Part shown: piece after piece, positions 47,022 through 60,600 of the stretch
Layout of the letters: the number at the start of each line of letters is the position of its first letter
Numbering within the stretch: the first letter of the stretch is position 1
Assembly: GCF_039555335.1 (NCBI RefSeq)
Contig: NC_092635.1
Location: 68,298,058-68,362,057 of the forward strand
DNA length: 64,000 nt
Source: Amphiura filiformis
Lineage: Eukaryota > Echinodermata > Ophiuroidea > Amphilepidida > Amphiuridae
Direction of reading: 5' to 3'
Made by a program: the position numbers and the translations under genes
Notes under the pieces: generated by a model
What the model saw: only the letters and a program-made list of their open reading frames with translations
The model's database searches: none
Told to the model about the DNA's origin: nothing

Positions 47022-49142
47022 TTTATAAGTGTTTCTTCATATTTTTTTTTAATAGTTTTTGCTTCTTATTTTTTTATTGTCAACTTTGGTCTGATTGGAT
47101 CAGATTGTGATATCATATGTGATCTGCTCCCACAATGAGCATAAAGTCCCCTGCCTGGCTGCTGAATTGATGTTCTTTGTTTGACATGCACCTGTATGAC
47201 AGAAAGTACATGCTACTGGCTTGTACAGATGTGCAGCAAACAACGAATATCAACTCAGCAGGCAGGTTGTCTCAAAACTACCAAATTGCGAATTTATTCT
47301 CATTTTGTGGGAGAAGGACTGGATGACTTCTTGGACTGGATGACCTCTTGCATGTACAACAAGAGTTCTTATGAGTCATGTACAGCAGAGTTGCACATAT
47401 ACATCATGCATTCATGATCACAGGGTGTAGCAAACTCTGTACAATTTTGATACAGCCTATACGATGGTCCAGATTCTGCCATGTTTGCATGGCGAGTGGA
47501 AAATAGTGTACCGCCACATTATTTCACCATATGGCAAAATTTAAAATAAAATTGTGTGCATGTTTGGGATATGCTGGAAATGCATTCCACTGCTTATTCC
47601 TATTCACCATGCTAACCCTCTGTATAAGTCAAGCTTTAACATGCAGATTATCACTTGAGTTTGGGCTTCCTGTGAAAATGTGTAACAATCCAATATGGCC
47701 AGCCTATCTGGACTCTCCTTGTCTAGTCTCTTTGGTTACGAATAATGTAATACCGTAAAGATTTGCCTAATGGTGCACATGGACTCCTATAATGAAAGAC
47801 AAAGATAAGAAGACTAGTTTTGCGTCTGGCGTCACTGTCAATCAAATTCTCTCGATCCTTGATTGGCTAATAAGCGTATAAGGAAGGTCGATTCATCTGG
47901 CTGGTGCCGATCGGAGAAAAGGAATAGCAGTGAATGGCGAAAAATACGATACTCTTACAAGGCAAAAAGCAACTTTTCTAGGCATTGTGGACATGGTGCC
48001 TTTGCCAAAAAAAGTTTCCTACTATTAAGACCTAACTTTTGAGATGGTTTGTATGTTAAAAGGTGCAAAATTAACAATAACTTTATAAGTGTTTCTTCAT
48101 ATGTTTTTTTAATAGTTTTTGCTTCTTATTTTTTTATTGTCAACTTTGGTCTGATTGGATCAGATTGTGATATCATATGTGATCTGCTCCCACAATGAGC
48201 ATAAAGTCCCTGCCTGGCTGCTGAATTGATGTTCTTTGTTTGACATGCACCTGTATGACAGAAAGTACATGCTACTGGCTTGTACAGATGTGCAGCAAAC
48301 AACGAATATCAACTCAGCAGGCAGGTGGTCTCGAAACTACCAAATTGCAAATTTATGCTCATTTTGTGGGAGAAGGACTGGATGACCTCTTGGACTGGAT
48401 GACCTCTTGCATGTACAACAAGAGTTCTTATGAGTCATGTACAGCAGAGTTGCACATATACATCATGCATTCATGATCACAGGGTGTAGCAAACTCTGTA
48501 CAATTTTGATACAGCCTATACGATGGTCCAGATTCTGCCATGTTTGCATGGCGAGTGGAAAATAGTGTACCGCCACATTATTTCACCATATGGCAAAATT
48601 TGATATAAAATTGTGTGCATGTTTGGGATATGCTGGAAATGCATTCCACTGCTTATTCCTATTCACCATGCTAACCCTCTGTATAAGTCAAGCTTTAACA
48701 TGCAGATTATCACTTGAGTTTGGGCTTCCTGTGAAAAATGTGTAACAATCCAATATGGCCAGCCTATCTGGACTCTCCTTGTCTAATCTCTTTGGTTACG
48801 AATAATGTAATACCGTAAAGATTTGCCTAATGGTGCACATGGACTCCTATAATGAAAGACAAAGATAAGAAGACTAGTTTGCGTCTGGCGTCACTGTCAA
48901 TCAAATTCTCTCACGATCCTTGATTGGCTAATAGCGGCGTATAAGGAAGGTCGATTCATCTGGCTGGTGCCGATCGGAGAAAAGGAATAGCAGTGAATGG
49001 CGAAAAATACGTACTCTTACAAGGCAAAAAGCAACTTTTCTAGGCATTGTGGACATGGTGCCTTTGCCAAAAAAAGTTTCCTACTATTAAGACCTAACTT
49101 TTGAGATGGTTTGTATGTTAAAAGGTGCAAAATTAACAATAA
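47022..49142. repeat. 1.06-kb tandem duplication (two copies)
   Basis: Copy 1 is about 47022-48081 and copy 2 about 48082-49142. They are nearly identical with a few small indels. Neither holds a supported gene; the matching short frames at 47181 and 48240 are carried along by the duplication. The right boundary falls inside a MITE of family M2. Confidence 0.9.
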
Positions 49143-49274
49143 AGGCGCCCGGTTTTACCGCCGTGTTCAGCAACTCATATCATCACGACACTTGTAAACA
49201 AACCGTGCTCGGAGTTTGATTGACAGATGACGTCAGACGCAAACTAGTCTTTTTATGTTTGTCTATCATTATAG
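48847..49274. mobile_element. MITE family M2, complete copy
   Basis: Left end CTATAATGAAAGACAAAGAT followed by AAGACTAGTTTGCGTCTGG. The right end is the complement, ...CAGACGCAAACTAGTCTT...ATTATAG. A second left end is at about 47787, inside the first copy of the 1.06-kb duplication, without a partner. A related short copy is at 59721-59877. Confidence 0.8.
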
Positions 49275-49621
49275 CCTCAGGGTAAATTTCATGTACAAAT
49301 AGAGAACTCAGTTCTCTGAAAATTCCTCAAGAATTTAAAAATGTTTGTGCCCTTATTTAGTTTGTGGCCAAAATTCTAGTTATGTTAAGGGAGCCTATAT
49401 GCACAATTAGGCCAATCTTTACGGTATTACTATTAGTGACATTTTCACATTGTGTTGTTGACAGTTGAAATTAAAAATATAATAGTACTAACATAAAATT
49501 GCAATCAATTGACAATAAATGAATTCATTATAAAGTTAGCCCACATTTGTAGTAAACATACTGATGCAAGGCAAGCCAAAGTATAAAATAATTCATCTGC
49601 AACCAATACTAACCATTAATT

Positions 49622-49832
49622 GGGCCATTCCATTTAAAATCCACCACCCCAGTGGAAGATTGTGGAAATATCTTCCACAGAGGGAGCATGAACTTCATAT
49701 GGAATGAACACATTAGGCAACTCCATTTGAATTGCATACCCCCTCTGAAAAAGATTGAGCCTGTCATTTCCTCATGGAAGATATTTCCAAAATCTTCCAC
49801 AGGGTTAGTGTGGATTTTAAATGGAATAGCCC
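49622..49832. mobile_element. MITE family M1, copy 2
   Basis: GGGCCATTCCATTTAAAATC and complement ...TTTAAATGGAATAGCCC as ends. AATT on both sides could be the target duplication. Confidence 0.8.
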
Positions 49833-49925
49833 AATTTCAAATTGAATAACAGAAAAGCAACAACTGAACTAAGAATATAAGTTTTTGTTAAAAAATTTGC
49901 AGAATCAACACCTTACTTGTAGATA

Positions 49926-50600
49926 CAAGGTGTATCAAAATGATTGGTACCGACGACTTTTCATTTTTGCAGATTTTTTTTACTATGTTTTGTACCAGTT
50001 TGGGGTTAATTGTTTACATATTAGAAATGATAGTAGGTTTATCTTCTCTACGAATTTTAGATCTTAAAGATAGCACATTCGGTTCAGAAGTTACATGATT
50101 CTAAAGGAAAGTAGGTGTTTTACACTTTTCATCGTAACGCTGGATCCTTAGCGCACCATTTTCAAGCTGTTGCGCTCTATTTTATTACAAATACCTGTCG
50201 AGAATGATATTTATGTTGAAGATCTTGGAAATGTTTTATTTTTTCCTTGCATATTTCTTCATTCACGATATGCTCTAATCAATATTTATTGGTTGATAGT
50301 AATGTCAAAGCCGTAATACCTTATTAACTTGAATTAAGAGCACGTATGCAATAAACATTTCAAGCAGTGACCATATTCATCTTGTTGTGTATAAGTAAAA
50401 CCATGATTACGCCGATCTTCATTTAATTGACAATAGCTCCCAGATGCATCAACCTTTCATCGTCAGATTATTAGATCAATAAGTTAACATATGCCCTTTC
50501 TATTTATAGTACAAAAACAATATTAATTAGCAATCTTATATTTTTGATATATTTTTGAAAATGTCACATGTCTCGGTACCAATCATTTTGATACACCCTG
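49926..50600. mobile_element. 675-bp Tc1/mariner-like non-autonomous element
   Basis: Ends CAAGGTGTATCAAAATGATT and the complement ...AATCATTTTGATACACCCTG, with near-perfect 28-bp inverted repeats. TA is on both sides (49924-49925 and 50601-50602), the usual target for this superfamily. The interior is AT-rich without a transposase frame. Confidence 0.8.
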
Positions 50601-50740
50601 TAGTTCTGTTGTTCTTTCTATTCCAATTTTAGAATTAACTACGATATCAAATCAAAACTGTTTGTCTTATTCTTAAATAAAAACAGTCCAATTCATTAAT
50701 AACTTATATAACAGATTAAAATTGCCACACATACTCCTAT

Positions 50741-50880
50741 TTTGTTGGAAATATCTTCCACTGGGGAAGTATGAATTTCAAATGAAATGAACACATTAGA
50801 CAGCTCCATTTGAATTTCATACACCCTTTGAGAAAGATTTCACCCCCAATCATCCACAGAGGGAGGGTGAGTTTTAAATA
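50741..50880. mobile_element. MITE family M1, partial copy
   Basis: Interior of M1 (ggaaatatcttccac, gaacacattag, ccatttgaatttcatac) without the GGGC ends. Confidence 0.6.
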
Positions 50881-51550
50881 AGCACTGGCATTAATCCACG
50901 CGTATATGCGTGTGCATAGGACCTTGTGCAAAAATAATATGCGATGGACGGTTAGCAGTATGCTTATTGGTAAAAGGAAATCGGCAAAACATAATACCAA
51001 TTCAAAACTAGGGGTCATTTGGTGAGATATTTGGCAGCAAATAAAGGAGGGTCATTGGGTGAGTAAGCCCCAAAAAGTGGTCTTTTTGCAAGACTGGGTC
51101 AAAATATTGACAAATTTTTGATACAATATTTTCAAAAAGTCATTAAAATTGGAAAATTTGAAGAAAAAGAATAAAATTTTGTGAATTTTAGATACAAAAC
51201 AGGGGGCATTTGATGAGAGATTTTCAAAAAAAATTTCAGAATTTTTGAAAAGGTCTCTTTGGTGACAGTAAAACAAAAAAGAAGGTAATTGGACCTTCGA
51301 GCTTGATTTCAAGAACTGAAGCATTTAGGAAGACATAAATAAGTGGTATATAGCACTCAAATACCATCTTTAAGTGTTATTACCCCATTTTTAGTAAACT
51401 TTTGATGTCTCAATGTTAGTACTTCAGACATTCAATGCAAATTGCATATAATTCACTTATCCGGATTTTTCGCTTATCCGGCCAATGCTTGGTCCCATCA
51501 TCATTTTCAGATAAGAGAGGTTGGACTGTACAGTACTTGTTGGTTGAGGA
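50881..51550. other. Intergenic stretch downstream of CLP1, nothing recognised
   Basis: T/A-rich; contains loosely repeated gggtcatttggtgag words near 51010-51060 and 51200-51260. No gene support on either strand. Confidence 0.45.
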
Positions 51551-51557
51551 TCACTTA

Positions 51558-51563
51558 TTTATT
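51558..51563 (-). promoter_or_regulatory. Candidate poly(A) signal of CLP1
   Basis: AATAAA on the minus strand, about 133 bases past the CLP1 stop codon. First such signal after the stop seen by eye. Confidence 0.45.
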
Positions 51564-51695
51564 TATATCAACCTCTTATTGGAACCCAGAACTTCAAAGA
51601 CCATTAATTACACTACCCTAGTACTCTTTCTTCAAAACATGAATGGCAACCTGTACAGGTATAAAAAATAAATACTACAGTAAAACCCCCAAAGA

Positions 51696-54600
51696 CTATT
51701 TGATGTCCATGAACTGTACATCGCTTAACAACAAGTATCTCCTTGGTAGAGGCCTTGGTGCTGGTGATAACACTGTGAACTGACGTCTCTCCATGTCTAC
51801 ATTCGTTCTGTTAAGAAAATCAAAATAACACAAAAATATTTTGATTGTCAACACATGCAAGACATCTTTGACACCATATTTCACATGACATATATAGAGA
51901 ATTTAGGGCATGGTGGTGCATTGATTTTGACTCATAATAGTGGGGAAGCTGAAGGTTGTGGTTTGAATCACTACAGTGCTAATGTGTTGTGCATCTGATT
52001 TGATGATTCACTTCACTTGCTTCACCCCACCCTGGTGTAATAGGGAGCTGTTTGGAAATAATTGCAATCTAAGTGGTGAAAGGAGCAGCAGCAGTGAAAT
52101 TGTTGTAAGTGTACTTATACCTTTATGGTGAAGTCAAAATTCAAGTCATGTTAGATCTCAATTATAAATCTTATTTAAGTTATTACACAGTAGATTGTAC
52201 AAAGCTGTCGATTCTTGAATTTGTGGGGAAAACACTCAGTGTAGGAGAGAAATTGGGAGAATTTGCAAAGGGACATTAAAATTCAGATTCTGAATATAGA
52301 TAACCCACAAAATTGTGAGGCATCAATAGCAGGAAATCACAAACCTGGCTCCCACAACTTATGAAATTCTGTGCATGCCACTATCAATCCATGGTTCAAG
52401 CTTAAAGGAGTATTTCGTGATCCTGGCATCCTCTTTTTATGACATTTTTCAGTAGATATCCACGAAAAAAGCTTATTCCCAAAATTTTAGTTGATTCCGA
52501 TTTTGCGTTTGCGAGTTATGCTTGAATTAGTGTATTACACTGCTCCATAGGCCACGAAATTCAAATTTGGCGATATTTTTGCTTAACGAATTAATCTGCA
52601 AGACATTTTTGGTACATAAACATTATGTAGCCAGTGGTATCCAGTGGTATAAAAATCTCAACTTTTTTTGAGAAAAGTGTGGGGATGAGGCTGTGGATCA
52701 CGAAATGCCCTTTTAATACAAGCATGACATAGATAATGGCCCATTACCCATATCTACTACATATTTGATATTATTTTAAAGATATTTAGTACTAAATTCA
52801 ATTAAAACTATCTGGCACTTAACAATTAAGTCACACACATGAAGAATAACTTGGAAGCTTACTGAAGTAAAGTTTGGGTCGATCCTTCATGTAATTATTT
52901 CTTGTAAGCCAATCCTAACCCTAATATCAACTCTAATTTTGTGCAAAATTACATGAAGGAGTAACCAAATTTGCCAAAACTATGAAGCACAATATTTTTG
53001 TGGTGCAATATTTTTGCGATTGAAAAGAACCCATTTTTACAGGATGTAGTTGTCACAAAATTGATTCATTTTCTTGACGGCCCATTGGAAAAAGAACATT
53101 TACAAGCATGACCATTTGCACTAATCCATGTTAAATCGAGAAATCTGCAAAAATGTTTATACACACGACCATTTCATGTTTGACAGTAGAAGTAGAGGCA
53201 ACTTACATACATACAAATCCTGCTACATTGGTATTGATGAGGTCATCTCGTCTGTCTTTAGCAAGGCTCACGCTAAGCAGGTGATGGGCTAATTCAAGAC
53301 CTGTACATTAATAAGTGAACAAATGATCTTGTAAAAAGCAAACTAGCAAACTGAATCAGAAAAAGTTGCACATGTTTCTTTACAAAATTAACTCATATAT
53401 TTCAAATCAAAAACATAATAATAATTTAGCTCATTACAGTAGGTCGGAGGGAAATCATCATTGTGTTTGCATCAAATATTGAGACAAATAAAGCTGACAC
53501 ACAAGAGGAATGTGAAAGGAGATCCCAAGGCTTGGTATACAACTGCAAGACCTACAGAAATTTAAATGCGATTATAGTATTCCTTGACTGAATGCAATGA
53601 AGGGGTGACAACAAATATTTTACATCTGCTGGGAGTGGTTACTTACTTGGTTGTACAGGCACTAGTTTAGTTTGGTTGTCTTCTGGCGTCATACCAAGAG
53701 GTAAACAAGAGTTGGGAACAGCAGGGGCTGTGAAGAGAAAAGTAACAACAATTGTCATAAATGTGAATGGAAAATGAATCTGCAAATTGGGCTATCTTAA
53801 TCTCCCACACATGAAGTGTGAATTTCAAATGGGAGTCATCCATTCAGGGAACCCGATATGAAATCCGTACTACCTGCGTGGAAGATGAAGGTCATGTCTT
53901 CCATAGGGGGTGTATGGAATTCAACTGGAATAGCCCAAAACTTACATGTCAAAAACAGAGTAATGTAGTTATTGAGACAGCAGTTACACAAATCAATGCA
54001 CCCATGCACACCAAGATGTTGATGCAATAAGTTTGATGTATCCTTGGTGTAAAATATTCAACTTCGACAGGGGGAGGGGTACTCAGTACAAATGACCATA
54101 CGGGGACATACTGCAAACATGAGTAGCATTTTTGGCCTTTTCGTATATCAATGACCCCTTTTTCTAGGCCAATTTTGGTATATGGATGGGTGTTTTTTTC
54201 TTCAAAATTTTATCAATTTTTTTGGAAAATAGCCCAATTTTGCCTCAATCTAGCCAAGATTATGGAAATTTTCGACAAAAGTTTCAAGGAAAATGTGTAA
54301 AAACTAACACATTTTGGGCAAAATTCAGCCAAAAAAAAAAAAACTTTTAGTATATCAATGGGTCCAAATTTCTTGAAAAATTGGTATATTGATGGGTCCA
54401 ATTTTAAATTCTTAGCAGCGTACCCCTACCCAGTGTCCGAATTAAGAAAATAAAAGGGGTTGTCCCACGGACAACCAGGTTGTAATTTCTGGTTGTCCAC
54501 CAAAGTTTTTGGTTGTCCATAAGCTGCCACAATCTGAAACAACTACATGTGACCAATAAAGTGGAGTGAGTGTAGTCAATTTATGAACAATTACTCTTAA

Positions 54601-57600
54601 GGGCAGAGTAATGGGAGAGAACATGGACCTTTTCGAGCATCATTATTTCTGAATTGTATCTCCAAAGTATATAAAACTATACATTTTTGGAAAGGAAATG
54701 AGTCAAGGAATCCCATGGTGATGTCAGATTTTTTCAAAAATCTTGAGTTTTTGATAAAATCACAAAAATCACTTTTTTACCCCAATTTTTTTTTGACAAC
54801 TTGAGAAAAACTTCCTTAGACTTTGATGTACTCTAAACGATAATGCAAAAAGTTTACCTTTTGCTTGCATATTTTTCGAGTTATCTTGTCACAAAAATCG
54901 TGCAATATTGTCAAAAGTGAACTACATGTATGAGAAATCGACGTTTTTGTAAAAAAATGTCAAAATTATGCACAAAATGTCCTTATATTTTAAAACGGCA
55001 AGACTTTCACGCTTGTAAAAGCTGTACCTGGTGCATGTTCTTAATATGCATCTTTTTGCAACAATGAATTTATAATGTCTGCTTTTAGTGCGCCAAAATT
55101 CAAAATAATTAAAAAATCTAAGTGGCATTTTGACTGCAAATTTGTGTTTTGTTTACACCGCATTTGCCGGCGTTAAAACATACCGAATGCGCCTTGACTG
55201 CGTTGGACATACAGCGTAGAGTTCTTTGCGGCGTCACGTGAATCGCAGCGTAATCACAATATTTCGATTCGCGCATTTCTGACTCATTATTTCCGGCCAA
55301 TTTACTAAGCTGTCTTGAGCCATGTGACTTTTTAGAGTTGAAAAGAGTGAAATAAATCAAGCAAAAATACGTGTAATTATTAACAAGTTGTATTTTATCA
55401 GTTTCAAGTGAAAGAATACATCTTAGTGTTGATAAATATCAAGAAATCTCAAATTCGGGCGTGGACGAATGTGTCTTCCATTACTCTGGCCTTAAATATT
55501 TAACATTTCATCAGTTGTGTCAGGTTTGAGCAAACTAATCGGTTGTCCGGTGCATGTTTTGGTTGTCCCGGGCGAACGGACAACCAAAATTTCGAACACT
55601 GCCCCTACCAAAACCCAACTTGCAGTTTTACACAAATGATAAACCGGAAGTTCATTCTTTCACAAAATGTACTGTCTCATGTGTCTGTGTGTTACACATG
55701 TTCACCTGGATCAAAGTTTCTGTTTAGCATTAAGAATGTTTATGCTGTTTGTTTTTGTTCCCATTTAGGCTTGGTCTTTATCAGTAATAGCAATTTTCAA
55801 AACAATCCTTTAGAATTATGTCCAATGCTAGACAGACACCCAGGTTACATAGAAACAGTGTTCGAAATAAGCACTTATCCTCTTGTCCTCTTGTCCAAAA
55901 ATCACCGGGGACAACCATATCGAACTATGTACTTATCCCCTGGATAACCACTATTTAGCACTCAAAAACATGACATATATTTTGGGGACAAGCAAAATGT
56001 TTTGAGGACAAGCAAAATTCATGCTTCAGTTGTCCTCGGGACAACCTCCATATTTTCCTTATTTCGGACACTGCATAGAAACCATGTGTATATTGCAAAT
56101 TGAATCTGGGCATGTGCATGAAACAATTAACAGTGCAGGTATAAGCCCAATCGCCATTGTAACTTCCGGTTTTTGAGAGCAGTTTTGGGACACTTTAACC
56201 TCTGACATATCGGGAAAATTGCAGTCATTATTATTAATTAATTTATTATTGTCATACTGAATATCATTAAAAATACTTGAATATTTTATTTATTCAAGAA
56301 ATAATGTTTTTGGGGTTTGTTTTCATTCTTGTAAAAAATTTTAGATTATATTTTGTATGCACAAAAACCAATTTTTCTGCATTTTCCCAATAGGTCAGAG
56401 GGCAAAGTGTCCCAAAACTGCAAAAACTGTCCCACAATGCATTGCAAACTTCCAATGCCAATTTGGCTTATTGGAATAAAGGAAAGAAAAAGCATATTAT
56501 TGACCAACTTACCACCAATTTTAAAGATATCTACGTCTGCAAAGCGGACTTGAAATGAGTGAGGATACAGTTTATTCCTGAAACCATAGAAATATTCACG
56601 TATTCTTTCGTCTCTGGCTGTCCTACGGAAATTCTGTGACCTCTCAACGACCTGCAAAGAAAAACAAAGAAAATATGAGACATAGAAAGATTAAAATATT
56701 CAACTGCACTCACCAGGTTATATAGAGAAAACATGATTTAGACATTGGGCCTACCTCATTGGGCCTACCTCATTGGGCCTAGATCATCAAAATATGTGCT
56801 ATAAATTATAGCACATAATGAAAGGATGGAACAAAATGAAACTATAGATAGAAGATCATTTGGCCTGATCACAGAGATCTGTATAGAGATCGATTAGACT
56901 TCAAGATTTCAAGATATATCATGCATCAAAACTTTATTAGTGCCTAAAACTATCATTATTACATAAATTCAACATGTATTACTACTAATGGTCTCAAGAT
57001 TTGTAGTGAGTTTAGGGATCCATTTCACTAAACTTTTAACCCTTTGTAACTCAAGTAACCATTCGTAAAGTTACAAATACTCAATACTAGACGTAACTTT
57101 ACAAAGGATCCCTGTAGTAAATCCCTATTACTTACGAAGGGTACAGTTTCTAAGTTTAGTGAAATGGAACTTACGACTTAAGTTACAAACGATTTTGAGA
57201 CTTACAAAGCTTCGTAAAGTTAAGTGAAATGGACCCCAGATGAAGTCACACCCTGAATATAATCAATATCTTTATGAAGCCATGCCCTGAATATGCCCAG
57301 AATATACTCAATATTTTCTTGAGTTAGACTTACCCCTCCAGATTTTGGTTGTAACACTACTTTGACAAATGATGGCATATCTCGTACTAATTCATTATAT
57401 AATCTTTCCTGGTCCAATACAATAATCACATCCACTGAAAGAAAATTATCAATTACAATGTTAGGTTACAGGTTATGCCACTAGGTAGATTTTGGTTGTA
57501 ACACTACTTTGACAAATGATGGCATATCTCGTACTAATTCATTATATAATCTTTCCTGGTCCAATACAATAATCACATCGACTGAAAGAAAATCAGGAAA

Positions 57601-60600
57601 TACAATGTTAGGTTGCAGGTTACACCACTGGATAGGGGAATCTGTGATTGGTTAAGATGATGCACAGAAACATCCTAAAATCTGTATCAAAATGTTCAGA
57701 GATCTGGTTGTGTGATGTGATTATGATTGCATGCCCCTAGCATCCCAGACAAACAAGTACCTAGACCAGTGACTTTGCTTCACATAGTGAAGTCAACACT
57801 GCATAGCAACAATTTTGACAAGGACGCAACCCGACGCAAAGAAGCAGACATGTTCGCGTCTATGGAACATGTTACATTTGACGCAGGGGGTAACGGCGCA
57901 GCAATCATGCAAACAAACGCGTCAGACACGTATGCGATATGTCTCCGCGCCTAGTAACCCCGTCAATATCACCTTGGATACGGGGCTTCACCTCCCGCTG
58001 TGGTAAGGAATGGGCAGTCATAGGTCTAGGTGATGTCTATGCCTAGCATGATGTACATGCATAACTTGGCTGTACATGCCTAGTAAGAAATCCTGTTGTA
58101 CATGCAAAAGGTCAAACAGTCATACACACATGTTACATTCGACATACTGCAAGCATACTGTGTGCATGTTTTATTACTGCATATTTTGTATGAATATTCA
58201 CATAAACACCTGCTCTATTTCACCTCTCTCACACATGGAACTTTGTAAAAAAATCAGAGATAATCAAATTCTTGACTTGTGATTGATCACTTTTTAAAAG
58301 TTAGCTAGCTAATAATATAATTCTATAGTACACCTTTTATCTAATTGAGTGAGAGTTCCACTTGACTGAGAGGGGTGTTAGGTTTCACCCCACAGTGTCG
58401 ATACCCACCCAGTGTTATAAATATAAACTTAATACTCCGTTGGTGAGCGACGGGCGATTGGTATTTCCCGAACGCAAGAAAAGGAGGCCTATCTGATTGG
58501 CTAGAAATCGATCGCTTGATCGCTCAGTGGTGTAGTACAAACTCAAAATGGAGACATGTATTCAATTCGATTGAAATTGATATTCTATTGTTGACGCAGA
58601 TAAAGAAAGTCGATAATGTACATTGTATTATAGATACAGCACCTGGATCTTACACGGGTGCCTTTATATAATTCATTTCTCAAACAGTTGAATATATCAC
58701 AATTTTTACTTTTGATTTCAAAATCTTTACTTATAAAATGCAGTAAAATATATCCACAACAAACAGCAAGGCCCCGCTAATTAGTGTATTGCTTTTCGAG
58801 TTAGTGTATTGGAAACAAAACCTGTGTTTTACCTGACAACAAATCAAATTTTCTATAATGGCAACACCGTATGTGGTACTGATCATGCGCAAATCGAAGA
58901 ATAGAAACTCTGTGGCAGGCTCTGTGGTATCACATATCATGTAAATGGTATGCTTAGCCTGAGTCGCTTTTGAAAAACGAGAGGATTCGCCATACTATCA
59001 CGGTAATTTTTGACACGAAGATATAGGGATGATGACGCTGTGCCCCATGGAGCGTGTGTTGATGCCTCAACACCCCTCTCACTCAGCGGAACTGTGTGTG
59101 ATGCTTCAACACCCCTCTTACAGGCTTATCATGTAAATAAATAATAGAACATTTGAGCAATTTTGACCTCTGCATGAACTGTGACAGTCCGCATCTCAAA
59201 TTGCTCAATGCCGACAGAGGACCAGTGAACTTGAGAAGCAAAATCAAGCAAAAGCAAAATTTCAGAAGCCAAAACAAGGTAAAAATGGCTACAGGCTAGA
59301 GTAAAATCCAAACTCACCTTCAAATGCCTTTGCAGCATGTTTGATGCACTCATACCCATCTCCTTTGACCCATCCACATGTATTGATGACGCAGCCACTC
59401 ACATCACCTGAAATGATTACAAAATGGTTATTTAGCATACATAAAATGGTTCTGACATGAAACATCTTTTTTCACTTCAAATGAGAGTATGTATTGTTAA
59501 ATGGAACTCTTTGTCATCTTGTGATGAAACACACACACTCACACTTGTAAAATGGGACAACCTGGTTACTACTACGGCAGGTGTATTGTTAATCTTCCAC
59601 AGAGGGAGTGCAGGTTTCAAAAGGAGTTACCCATTCAGGTAACCCCATTTGAAATTCACACTCCCTGTGTGGAAGATTAAGGTCATGTTTTCCATAGGAG
59701 TGTACAGATTTCAAATGCAATATAATCCGAGACTGAATTAAAAAGACTAGTTTGCATATGACGTCTTGTCAACCAGACCAAAAATGCTGTACTGGACAGG
59801 TTAGCAACCAATCATGCTGCGCCTTTGCCCTGATGTCAGACGCAAACTAGTCTTTTTAATTCGGTCTTCAATTATAGCCCATTGTGAACATTGTGTGAAA
59901 GTTTACAATGAATCTGCTGCTGTTCTTTACATATCCAACATAATGATGCACTCAGCAGTCAAGTTAGCTCAATCCTTAAGGCGTTCGACTATGGTGCGAG
60001 AGGTTGCTCTCGTGGAAAATTGAGTTAGCTTGAAATTCCCCTGGACAAGGAACTTACTGCTAATTGTCTTGTTGTAACCCGTACGAAACTCGGGGAGCTG
60101 ATCCTGGTTGCGATGGTTATTTGTGGAATGTCTAGGGTGTGCGCTTTTGAAGCAGCAAAGTCCCTGATTTGTTGTTAAATGGTTTATTGAATGATGTGGG
60201 CCGTAGTGGTCAGCGACAACCTGTAAAGTGTGCTGAGGCTTGTGGATCATCGTCTAGGCGTTGTGCCTGTGCGTTTTGTTTTTTTTAGCTTTCAAGGCTT
60301 TCACAAACATTTCTGGTTTGTTCTTCCAAGACCCTGTAAAATCTAACCCAACCTGACCCAGTTTAGTTTAAGTACTAAGTACCTGGTGGAGTGAATCATG
60401 ATCAGATGCTGTAAATTTTTTTCTAAACTGATTTGAGTTTTCAAAGTTCACATTTTGAAGAAACTAGAATTTTATAGAATCAAGCACAACACTATCTGCA
60501 ATGGCTGCCAAGTGTCATATTTTAAGACTGTGTCTGATATACACTGCAGTAATTGTCAAATGCCTACAGGGCAGCTATTGAAGAAAATGTCTTCTTGTCC

